Shown here: piece after piece, positions 36,745-44,978 of the stretch
Layout of the letters: every line of letters begins with the position of its first letter
Position numbering within the stretch: the stretch's first letter is position 1
Assembly (NCBI RefSeq): GCF_010211745.1
Contig: NZ_PDWQ01000006.1
Span: forward strand, 124,001-188,000
DNA length: 64,000 nucleotides
From: Pseudoxanthomonas kalamensis DSM 18571
Lineage (GTDB): Bacteria; Pseudomonadota; Gammaproteobacteria; Xanthomonadales; Xanthomonadaceae
Direction of reading: 5' to 3'
The notes under the pieces: generated by a model
Databases searched by the model: none
Told to the model about the DNA's origin: nothing
The model's input: only the letters and a program-made list of their open reading frames with translations
Position numbers and translations under genes: made by a program

Positions 36745-37869
36745 ATGCCAAGCAGGGATATTCCAACCGTGAAACTAGCTCTAGTAGGGCCCATCAAACC
36801 CTACCGTGGCGGCATTTCCCAATACACAACTCAACTTGCACACGCATTACGCAACTCCTGCGCACTGACGCTGATCTCATTTAAACGGCAGTACCCTAAT
36901 TGGATATATCCAGGCAAGAGCGACTTAGAGCCAGGTCAGGAAGACCAGAAAGACCAACAAGCAAACTATTGTCTAGATATATTTTCGCCTGTCAGTTGGC
37001 TGCGCGCCGCCGATAGGATTGCCATGGATGGCTGCAAGGTCACGATAATCAGCTGGTGGACCATCGTCTGGGCCATGCCCTTCGCACTGCTGGCAAAGCG
37101 CCTGAGCAAACAAGGCATTAGTTGCGTTTTCCTATGCCATAACCTCGCCGATCATGGGGCAAGCAAGCTTAGAGCGTGGCTGTCTTGGCAAGTGTTGGCG
37201 CTGGCAGACGGCTATATCGTTCACTCCGAAGAGCAACGCAAACAACTCGAGTATCGCTGGCCGGACAAGCCCGTCCTACAGCGGCCACATCCGATATACG
37301 GCCAATTCCCGGAACCAACTGGGATCCTGCCCAAGCGCGGAAAACTTGAAATCCTATTTTTTGGTTTCATCCGCCCATACAAGGGCCTGGAGATCCTGAT
37401 CTCCGCACTGGACCGGCTTCAAGACTCCGAAATTCATCTTACAATCGCGGGCGAATCCTGGTCAGATCCACATGAACTGCAATCTCTTTGCCAGCTTATT
37501 CCAAGTGTAGACCTATGCTTGGGCTACGCAAGCGATACAGAGTCTGCTGAATACTTTGACCGAGCGGATATCGTCGTACTCCCTTACCTGAGCGCAACCG
37601 GAAGTGGCGTTGCATCCTTGGCTTTTCATTATGGAAAGCCGATTCTGGCCTCTTCCGTTGGCGGACTGAAAGATGTCGTGATAGATAACCAAACTGGATG
37701 GCTGGTGCCGCCAGGTTCGGCATCTGCCTTGGCGAATAGCATTAGCCGCATCAGCCGCGCAGATGCTCTTGCATGCAGGCCGCACATCGAGAGGTTTGTG
37801 GAAGAAAACAGCTGGTCAAGTATGTCCCAAGACATCATCGATTTTTGTGGCACAGCACAGAAGTCATGA
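36745..37869 (+). CDS. GT4 family glycosyltransferase
   Basis: 374 residues from ATG 36745, ten bases after etfA. A GTG at 36769 (VKLALVGPI) with AGGGA upstream is a good alternative start. The GT-B fold is visible: N-terminal [21 protein letters not shown] (glycine-rich acceptor side), and C-terminal [24 protein letters not shown], and [16 protein letters not shown] (nucleotide-sugar side). Base composition drops sharply compared with etfA, so this is the first island gene. It overlaps the next gene by ATGA. Confidence 0.88.
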   Translation: MPSRDIPTVKLALVGPIKPYRGGISQYTTQLAHALRNSCALTLISFKRQYPNWIYPGKSDLEPGQEDQKDQQANYCLDIFSPVSWLRAADRIAMDGCKVTIISWWTIVWAMPFALLAKRLSKQGISCVFLCHNLADHGASKLRAWLSWQVLALADGYIVHSEEQRKQLEYRWPDKPVLQRPHPIYGQFPEPTGILPKRGKLEILFFGFIRPYKGLEILISALDRLQDSEIHLTIAGESWSDPHELQSLCQLIPSVDLCLGYASDTESAEYFDRADIVVLPYLSATGSGVASLAFHYGKPILASSVGGLKDVVIDNQTGWLVPPGSASALANSISRISRADALACRPHIERFVEENSWSSMSQDIIDFCGTAQKS

Positions 37870-38600
37870 AACACTCGCCGCTGCCACGCCATCCGCACGC
37901 CATCTTGGATATGCCCTCCAGATGGAGGAAGGCCAGGAAAATCGAACAAATCTTGGGTCGACAGCGCATAATCGATTGCCGTAACTTGCTGGAAATCGGG
38001 ACGGGTTCGGGGATGATCGCCTCGTACTTTTCAACCGTGATCCCGCATGGGAAGGTCCACGCCGTTGACACCACGGACAATCTCGTCGCCCCACCTTCAT
38101 TTGCATTCCAAAAGGTTCAAAGTACGATTCTCCCATTCGAACAGGAAACTCTCGACATTGTCATCAGCAATCACGTGCTTGAACATGTCGGAGATCGTGG
38201 CGCGCAGATTTCCCACTTGCGAGAAATCCGCCGTGTACTGGACCGCCAAGGCATTGCGTATTTGGCCGTGCCAAACCGCTGGAGTCTCTATGAAGCACAC
38301 TATCGACTCCCCTTGCTCAGCTGGCTGCCGCATCCATGGTCCGATCGCTACCTGCACGCCTTCCGCAACACCCAGCACTACGACTGCGAACCTCTGGGCC
38401 CGTTGGCCTTGAGGCGAATGTTCAAGAAGGCTGGCCTAGCATGGTGGGATGTTTCTTTCGACGCACTGCAATTGCTGCTTGCCCAGGAAAGCAGTAGCAA
38501 GAGGCTGGGACGCGCCGCATCCCGGCTGTGGCCCGTGACAGTTCCGCTCTATCCGATCCTTCCAACTTACGTTTTCCTGCTATCACGCACGAACCGATGA
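37866..38600 (+). CDS. Class I SAM-dependent methyltransferase
   Basis: 244 residues. Motif I is LEIGTGSGMIASYF, motif II the acidic HAVDTTDN, motif IV near DIVISNHVLEHV, typical of methyltransferase type 11. The start overlaps the GT4 stop by four bases, as does its stop with the next start (both ATGA), so the three genes are translationally coupled. It probably modifies a sugar or lipid intermediate of the glycan; the substrate is unknown. Confidence 0.85.
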   Translation: MKHSPLPRHPHAILDMPSRWRKARKIEQILGRQRIIDCRNLLEIGTGSGMIASYFSTVIPHGKVHAVDTTDNLVAPPSFAFQKVQSTILPFEQETLDIVISNHVLEHVGDRGAQISHLREIRRVLDRQGIAYLAVPNRWSLYEAHYRLPLLSWLPHPWSDRYLHAFRNTQHYDCEPLGPLALRRMFKKAGLAWWDVSFDALQLLLAQESSSKRLGRAASRLWPVTVPLYPILPTYVFLLSRTNR

Positions 38601-39544
38601 AAACTGCAGGGAAATGGCTGGGGCTCGCAGCGACGCTGCTTTGCCTCTACTTTTTTTCCAGCCAGGTCGTCGCCTACTGGAAAACGATTCGGGAATTTCC
38701 TGGAACGCCTGCCTTCACAGTTGCGTTCCTTGGCTCAATGGCACTCTATCTCTCGACCTATGCCACCAGCGGGAAAAGCTGGCAACTTGCATTGAGGATG
38801 GCTTCGACTCACATATCCTTGGGCAAGTCCACCAGGATCATCATGCAGTCGCAGATTGCCAAATTTGCACCAGGCAATGTGGCACACCATATCGGAAGAG
38901 TGGTTCTCGCCAATCGCGCCGGAATACCGCCTGCGACCACCGTGGCTACCGCGGCTATCGACATGCTGGCACTGCTCATTGCGGCACTGCTTGCCGCGCT
39001 CCTGGTCCTGGAGCCACTCACTACCCTGATTCGACAGTATGAGGAACACCTTGAACAAAGCGCGAGGCTGGCGACGATCACCGGGCTGACGCTTTCAGCC
39101 GTCGCGCTGTTTGCATATGCCGGATCGCGGCGAGTACGAAGAGGCCTACGGAAATTCGCAGGCGTGTCTGGACTCAGCGCCCTCGGGAATATTCAGAACC
39201 TTCGTCGCATGCTGGCCTGCATAGCCCTTTATCTCGGCTCCTTCGTCCTGGGAGGTTCAGCACTGTGGCTGATAGCCGAAAGCTTGCCGGCATCAAACCA
39301 GATCCAGCTCGTCTGGGCAGTCGGAACCTATGCGGTCGCATGGCTGGCGGGATTTATTGCTCCTGGAGCGCCTGCCGGACTGGGAGTCAGAGAGGCAGTT
39401 ATTGTACTTGCCCTTGGGCCTATGGCAGGAAAAGATGTTGCCACTACCTCCGCGCTCTTCTTTCGTCTTGCAACAACCATTGGGGATGGAGCTGCCTTTT
39501 CCATCGCCTGGCTCTATGAAAAGAAAATCAAATCTTCCGATTGA
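38597..39544 (+). CDS. LPG-synthase TM / YbhN-like integral membrane protein
   Basis: 315 residues, about eight hydrophobic helices. It matches the UPF0104/lysylphosphatidylglycerol synthase transmembrane domain: QIAKFAPGNVAHHIGRVVLANRAGIP near residue 95 and GFIAPGAPAGLGVREAVIVL near 255 are its two conserved segments. Family members in glycan loci are proposed flippases or accessory membrane proteins. Third gene of the coupled run. Confidence 0.85.
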   Translation: MKTAGKWLGLAATLLCLYFFSSQVVAYWKTIREFPGTPAFTVAFLGSMALYLSTYATSGKSWQLALRMASTHISLGKSTRIIMQSQIAKFAPGNVAHHIGRVVLANRAGIPPATTVATAAIDMLALLIAALLAALLVLEPLTTLIRQYEEHLEQSARLATITGLTLSAVALFAYAGSRRVRRGLRKFAGVSGLSALGNIQNLRRMLACIALYLGSFVLGGSALWLIAESLPASNQIQLVWAVGTYAVAWLAGFIAPGAPAGLGVREAVIVLALGPMAGKDVATTSALFFRLATTIGDGAAFSIAWLYEKKIKSSD

Positions 39545-39576
39545 ATCCATTGCCAGTGGCGCTGCTATGGGCGAAC

Positions 39577-42039
39577 CTACAACGAAGAAACATTGCCTAT
39601 CTTTCTGTAGCTCGACGACAGTGCATTTCCATTACCCAACCACACCCACATGTCACCCTTTGTTGTTTTCCAGAGCAGATCCAGCTTGTCATCGCCGCTG
39701 AAGTCCCCCCCAGCCATCAATTCATCGCCTGCATTCAATCTTATGACCGCAGACTGCCTAGAAACATTTGGCCCATCCATGATCCAGTAGGTATACCGAT
39801 TAGGTGATGGGTTAATGAATACGAGATCGTCTTTCCCATCCCCATCAACATCACCGGCATGCTCAATCCCCCAACCAGCCCCAAGTGTTGCAATCTTCTT
39901 ATATGAAGCATACGGATGGGAACCATTCCCCATCCACATCCACAACTCGCGCTTAGGAGTTTGCCAAAGCAAATCCAGATTTCCGTCTCCGTTGAAATCC
40001 CCATGCGCAACCAGCGTGTCGCCATTCTTCCCTGCGGGCACAGATGCACGGCGACTTATGATCGTCGCTCCATTCATAATCCAATAGGTATAACGGTATG
40101 CCACTGGGTTTGTGAACAGCAGATCGTCCTTGCCGTCACCATTGATGTCTCCCGCACCAGCCATCTTCCAGCCAGCGCCAAGCCCTACAGCAAGCTTTAT
40201 GCTGCTGGCGGCCAGATCGCTGCCATTGCCCAGCCACATCCACAAATCGCCTTCGGGGGTGGACCACACCGTATCCAGCTTTCCATCTCCGTTGAAATCA
40301 CCGACGGCACCCAATGCATCATCTTCATTGGTCTCCTTGGCTGAACCCGTCCCGGCTACCGCCAAACCCTGCAGCTTCCAGAAATTGACTTCATTCAAGC
40401 CCGCATTATTGAACAAAAGATCTTCATCTCCGTCCGCATCCAAATCCCCCGCATATGCGAGCCACTCTCCATCGTCGCCAGCGTCCCCTCCCTCATCGAC
40501 CTTGGTCGCTCTGAAGGATGCAATGATGGAAACTGTCTGCCTCAAGCTCCTGGCATTATCTGCATGGTCGCTAATCCCGCAAGCCACTCCCCCACACGCA
40601 GATACATCCGGGTTCGAAAAATAGCGGTACAGCGTCTGGTTATTGTCGCCATACGCCATGACCGTATAGAAATTACCTCCAGCAGGACTTGTCTTGTACC
40701 CAAACGAGTATGGATACCGCCCGTAGACTAGTTCCCCGCCATCATCCAGTGCATTCGACTCATCATGAGCAGAGCCCATATTGTGAGCCATTTCATGAAT
40801 CAGAGAGATGTCGTCGCAGTAGTAAGTACTACCTCCACTTGTGTACTCCCCATCACTGACAACGGAATACCCGAATGACGCATCAATGGCAGGGACTATC
40901 TCCTCCTGATCTGCACCAAGGAGCCATGCAATACCACATCCCTCCTGCTCCTGCTTCAGCTGCCGAACCAGAGTCACGAGATCCGCGCCATATTCCTCCC
41001 GGGCCTCTCGCAATGCCTGTAATGATGTAGGTACCGAGATCGGACTGGCGCCATCGCTTCCTGTCAGCTCCTCCAATGCCACCGAGTTGCTGGTGTTGTC
41101 GGCATAGGCTACCGCCACCGAGTGCACCAACCGGATTCTGGCATCGACGTTGCTGTTACTCAGCGCCTGATTTGAAATTGAAACCAGATTGTTGAGCAAG
41201 GTCACGGCCGCAGACTGGCTGCCCACCCGTGACACGATGCCATTCGAATAACCTGCGACCAGATCGATTGTCACGGCAGAACTGGAATCAGCCGCACTTG
41301 AAACCCTACTCGAAGATGAAGCCATATCTTGTCTCGCAAGAGACGCACTGGCCTGCTGACCTTGAACATCCTCCGAGCTCGACGCGTTCACCTTGCCCTC
41401 AGCCTGCTCTACAAGCGAGTATGCTGCCGCGTCGATATCCAAGCCGCCTGGCATGGCAATATCCGTCGCTGCAAGGCGCGCGCTTTTCAGCTTTGTGGCA
41501 TCCGGCTGCGCGACATAAGCCAGACCATCTTGCGTTACCAGTCTGAGCGCTGGGCCATTTCCTTGGGGAATCGATCCAAATACTGCATTCTCGCCAAAAG
41601 TAATGATGGCCTCTTGAGCTTGGTCACCATCGATAACGCGTCCTATCCATGACCAATTCCCATCTGGGCTTTCCTCATGTCGCTCATACTGCAGTTCAAG
41701 CGCACTGCCATCCGGTTTCGGGATTGACATCCGCCCGGTAGCAACGGCACGGAATGCATGTTCCTCACTCACTTTCACCGGGTAGAGCTTGTATGCCCCC
41801 TGCTGGCGCACCCCATCTCCGAATGACAGCAGTTGTCCTCGATCTGGCAGGTTGGCGAACACGCGCCTCCGCTCTTCCATCACAGGAGTATGCGACAAAG
41901 CACCTGGGCTTTGCGTAACCGCGACCGCCCCTCCCCTGTCAACTGGATGCCATTTCGAATCACGACCATCCTCTCCCCCCGTAGTGCAAGAGAGAAGCAA
42001 CACGACTGGGACAAGACCTGCAAGTAAGGAAAACCGCAC
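39577..42039 (-). CDS. Reprolysin-like zinc metalloprotease lipoprotein with FG-GAP repeats
   Basis: 820 residues. I chose GTG 42039 because GGAGG lies five bases upstream and the product then starts VRFSLLAGLVPVVLLLSC, a lipobox signal peptide. The zinc site is HEMAHNMGSAHD at 415-426, the HExxHxxGxxHD of metzincins; a Met-turn may be in NFYTVMAYGD. The C-terminal 280 residues contain six FG-GAP/VCBS-type repeats (AGDLDADGDEDLLF, VGDFNGDGKLDTVW and so on), each with a DxDxDGxxD calcium loop, predicted to form a beta-propeller. It lies on the opposite strand inside the glycan island, convergent with the flippase-like gene. Its role in polysaccharide synthesis is not evident; it may be cargo of an acquired segment. 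Confidence 0.9.
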   Translation of the reverse strand: MRFSLLAGLVPVVLLLSCTTGGEDGRDSKWHPVDRGGAVAVTQSPGALSHTPVMEERRRVFANLPDRGQLLSFGDGVRQQGAYKLYPVKVSEEHAFRAVATGRMSIPKPDGSALELQYERHEESPDGNWSWIGRVIDGDQAQEAIITFGENAVFGSIPQGNGPALRLVTQDGLAYVAQPDATKLKSARLAATDIAMPGGLDIDAAAYSLVEQAEGKVNASSSEDVQGQQASASLARQDMASSSSRVSSAADSSSAVTIDLVAGYSNGIVSRVGSQSAAVTLLNNLVSISNQALSNSNVDARIRLVHSVAVAYADNTSNSVALEELTGSDGASPISVPTSLQALREAREEYGADLVTLVRQLKQEQEGCGIAWLLGADQEEIVPAIDASFGYSVVSDGEYTSGGSTYYCDDISLIHEMAHNMGSAHDESNALDDGGELVYGRYPYSFGYKTSPAGGNFYTVMAYGDNNQTLYRYFSNPDVSACGGVACGISDHADNARSLRQTVSIIASFRATKVDEGGDAGDDGEWLAYAGDLDADGDEDLLFNNAGLNEVNFWKLQGLAVAGTGSAKETNEDDALGAVGDFNGDGKLDTVWSTPEGDLWMWLGNGSDLAASSIKLAVGLGAGWKMAGAGDINGDGKDDLLFTNPVAYRYTYWIMNGATIISRRASVPAGKNGDTLVAHGDFNGDGNLDLLWQTPKRELWMWMGNGSHPYASYKKIATLGAGWGIEHAGDVDGDGKDDLVFINPSPNRYTYWIMDGPNVSRQSAVIRLNAGDELMAGGDFSGDDKLDLLWKTTKGDMWVWLGNGNALSSSYRKIGNVSSL

Positions 42040-42044
42040 GTGGA

Positions 42045-42049
42045 CCTCC
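42045..42049 (-). promoter_or_regulatory. Ribosome binding site deciding the GTG start of the metalloprotease
   Basis: GGAGG on the minus strand, five bases before GTG 42039. The longer reading frame opens with TTG codons that lack such a site. Confidence 0.75.
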
Positions 42050-42278
42050 GTGCATTTACGTTTTATGAACAAGGAACTTCAAGCATATGCGCAACTCGGC
42101 ACCAAATGCAGCCAAGCGCCCCCTGCGGCTTCTGAGGAGGAGCCTCCCAATATTAGACAACAAGCATGTCTTGAAGATGTGAACCCACTCACGGGTTGCC
42201 CGAAGGGCTTCATTCGCATGATCCTGCCGGCACCAGCGGGAACCGGTATCATCCCTTAGCCCACCAAGACCATGCCCC

Positions 42279-43238
42279 ATGAAGCTCATCGTACAGATTC
42301 CCTGCCTCAATGAAGCCGCCACCCTGGCCACCACGATCTCGGAATTACCTAATAAAATCAATGGGTTTGATGAAGTTGAGTGGTTGGTTATAGATGATGG
42401 CTCGACCGACGATACGGCACTGGTCGCCAAGTCCTTGGGCGTTCACCACATTGTCCGCCACCCGGCGAACCGCGGCTTGGCCACGGCCTTCATGACTGGA
42501 GTTGATGCTTGCTTGCGCCTGAATGCCGATGTCATCGTCAATACGGATGCAGACAACCAATATAGGGCCGAAGATATCCCGAAATTGACGGCCCCAATCC
42601 TGAGCGGTGAAGCCGACATGGTTATTGGCGAGCGGCCTATCGACAGCACGGAGCACTTCTCCTGGCTGAAAAAAAAATTGCAACGCCTTGGAAGCTGGGC
42701 CGTACGCATAGCCAGCAAAACCGATGTAAAAGATGCACCAAGCGGATTTCGTGCAGTTTCCCGGGAAACTGCCATGCGCCTGAATGTATTCAATGCATAT
42801 ACCTACACACTTGAAACGATCATCCAGGCGGGCCTGAGCAATCTCAGGGTCATTTCGGTACCGATCCGCACCAATGAAGATTTGCGCCCATCACGACTTG
42901 TCAAGAGCATTTTCAGCTATGTTCGTCGTTCGCTGACGACGATAATACGGGTGGTATTGATTTACAGGCCGCTGCATGTTTTTTTCTGGTCAGGACTACT
43001 CATGACCTCAACAGGTGGACTGCTGGCCTTCCGCTTCCTGTACTTCTTCCTGTCAGGCTCCGGGGACGGGCACATCCAATCCCTGATCCTAGCCTCGCTT
43101 TGCATCGTACTGGGGGGGATGATGTGGATGCTGGGACTGATCTCGGAACTGATTTCGACTAATCGCAAGCTTCTGGAAAAGATCAACTGGCGAATACAGA
43201 AAATCGAACATCATCAAGGTTCGCCCTATGCACGGTGA
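42279..43238 (+). CDS. GT2 polyprenyl/dolichyl-phosphate-sugar synthase-like glycosyltransferase
   Basis: 319 residues. The GT-A domain has IPCLNEAATL, VIDDGSTDDT and VNTDADNQY (DAD metal motif), then PSGFRAVSR, as in DPM1/GtrB-like enzymes. Two C-terminal helices (about 225-250 and 262-285) anchor it in the membrane. Such enzymes make undecaprenyl-phosphate-linked sugars used by membrane GT-C transferases; the next gene, overlapping by 11 bases, encodes such a candidate. This pairing is typical of glycan side-branch or lipid A modification and is inference. Confidence 0.88.
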   Translation: MKLIVQIPCLNEAATLATTISELPNKINGFDEVEWLVIDDGSTDDTALVAKSLGVHHIVRHPANRGLATAFMTGVDACLRLNADVIVNTDADNQYRAEDIPKLTAPILSGEADMVIGERPIDSTEHFSWLKKKLQRLGSWAVRIASKTDVKDAPSGFRAVSRETAMRLNVFNAYTYTLETIIQAGLSNLRVISVPIRTNEDLRPSRLVKSIFSYVRRSLTTIIRVVLIYRPLHVFFWSGLLMTSTGGLLAFRFLYFFLSGSGDGHIQSLILASLCIVLGGMMWMLGLISELISTNRKLLEKINWRIQKIEHHQGSPYAR

Positions 43239-44970
43239 GCCCGAACCAGCATCGGGATTCCCCTTACGACAGGCCTTGTCATCGCTATTCCGACCGGAAT
43301 TTCTATTGGCGCTTGCGCTTGCCATATACACTTTTTCCAGTGCCTGGATACAGGCCGACACCACTCCCGTCGGGGCTCCACCCGATGAATGGGCACATAT
43401 CAGCTATATAGACGACATCTACACAGGCAAAGGCCTGATACCCGACTACGCCAACGCCACGATACTGCCTAGCCGAAGCCGCGGAAACTACCTGGGCCAC
43501 CCGCCGCTTTACTACACCGCTTCCGCATTGGCCGGCAAGACGCTTGGCTGGGACGCCCCGTCCGAGAACCCGCTTCCCTACAGGCTATTCAGCGCCACCC
43601 TGTTTTCGCTCGGCATGGGCCTCTGGATCCTGGCCGGGAAAAACCTCGGGCTGAATTCCACCACACTTGTCGCCATGGTTGCTGGAACCATGGCAATTCC
43701 CATGTTCCCCTACCTTGCTGGCAGCATCAACAATGACAACCTTGGCTATCTTTCCGTGGCCATTTCAGGCTTCGGTGCTAGCCTTCTTAGGAAAAACTCC
43801 CGAGCGGCATTCTGGATAGCCGCAGCAGGGCTTGCAATGGCGCTCTTAACAAAAGCGACGGCCGGATTGTTCCTGTTGATATTTCTCGGCATTCTCCTTG
43901 GCTTCCACCTATATTCCTACAGGTCTCGCAAAGAGTGGATCCATGCAATTGCCCCCACCATGATGGTGATCGTCATTGCAGGCACCTACTTCATTCCTAC
44001 GGTAATACACCATGGGAGTGCCTTTCCGAAAAGCGCCGAACTTTATACCGAGCTGGGACCACCTGACAGCCCAGTGGGACTGACTGAATCCGCCGCCGAA
44101 TCCTTCAGACAGATGTGGGCACGTCTTCCCATGATCGCCTCGCACCAGTCCCTGATCGTGTTCGATAAGCATGACACGCACGTATTTTATGCCATGCTGA
44201 TACTTGCAACACTGGCGTTTCTCGCATCTATCAGTTTCCCGCATCACCGACGACAGGCACGATCGTCGCCCACGGCATGGTACGGATATGCAACGGCAGT
44301 CGCTTTCCTGGTAGCGATGTTGGCTACCATGCTCGTCCATTTCATTGTCGTGTTTCGCGGATACCAGCTGCATGGAGTGTTCGCCGCATTGCAACCCCGC
44401 TATTACAACTATGCATTGCCTGGATTTTTCGTCCTGGCCTTCCAGGCATGGAGAAATAATGCGATTGTTCGTAGCCTGTTCGTAGGCTACTGCTTGACTG
44501 CTTCGTACCTGATTGCCATTTCTCCGCCACGACTCACCTTCTCACAGTCAGCGAAGTTCACCGAGCCCGCCATCATGGAAATACACATTCCAGCATTCCC
44601 CCCTGCCAGTTCCTCACGGCCAACGATCCTTAATGCCCCAGCTGGCCATGTGGACAGCTTCAATATCAAAAGCGGGAATATCGAAGTTCGTGGATGGGGC
44701 ATCGATGCCAGCCGGAAAACCCCCGCCGTGCGCATCTGGATACTCCTGGATGGACAGTCGATCGGGACCATTCCAACAGGCCTCTCCCGTCCGGATGTTG
44801 CCAACGCCCTGCATTCGCCGCCCGCCATGAGGTCCGGATTCAAGGCTAAACTGGTTCTAGACAAAAATGACTTGGACCCTTGCCGTGTACAACTTGCCGC
44901 TGAACAGGCCGATGGTTCACTTACACCAATACGAAACAGGCATTGTCAAAACCGAATTGATGGGAGATAA
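43228..44970 (+). CDS. Multi-spanning GT-C-like membrane protein with C-terminal GW/RPDV module
   Basis: 580 residues. Residues about 20-455 hold ten or more hydrophobic helices. Early loops carry GAPPDEWAHISYI and YLGHPPLYY, the acidic and HPPL motifs of PMT/ArnT-like or DUF2142 membrane glycosyltransferases that use polyprenyl-phosphate sugars. The periplasmic C-terminus (473-560) is a soluble module with VRGWGID, SRPDV at 521-525 and GFKA at 538, which also occurs in Wzt and in the 471-residue protein at 47747-49162. It starts within the GT2 gene and converges with the minus-strand half of the island. Confidence 0.8.
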   Translation: MHGEPEPASGFPLRQALSSLFRPEFLLALALAIYTFSSAWIQADTTPVGAPPDEWAHISYIDDIYTGKGLIPDYANATILPSRSRGNYLGHPPLYYTASALAGKTLGWDAPSENPLPYRLFSATLFSLGMGLWILAGKNLGLNSTTLVAMVAGTMAIPMFPYLAGSINNDNLGYLSVAISGFGASLLRKNSRAAFWIAAAGLAMALLTKATAGLFLLIFLGILLGFHLYSYRSRKEWIHAIAPTMMVIVIAGTYFIPTVIHHGSAFPKSAELYTELGPPDSPVGLTESAAESFRQMWARLPMIASHQSLIVFDKHDTHVFYAMLILATLAFLASISFPHHRRQARSSPTAWYGYATAVAFLVAMLATMLVHFIVVFRGYQLHGVFAALQPRYYNYALPGFFVLAFQAWRNNAIVRSLFVGYCLTASYLIAISPPRLTFSQSAKFTEPAIMEIHIPAFPPASSSRPTILNAPAGHVDSFNIKSGNIEVRGWGIDASRKTPAVRIWILLDGQSIGTIPTGLSRPDVANALHSPPAMRSGFKAKLVLDKNDLDPCRVQLAAEQADGSLTPIRNRHCQNRIDGR

Positions 44971-44978
44971 ATCCTGCG

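Noticed and set aside
42056-42430. A 124-codon minus-strand frame before the metalloprotease
   Set aside because: It runs antisense into the GT2 gene, has no signal or domain and no ribosome site.
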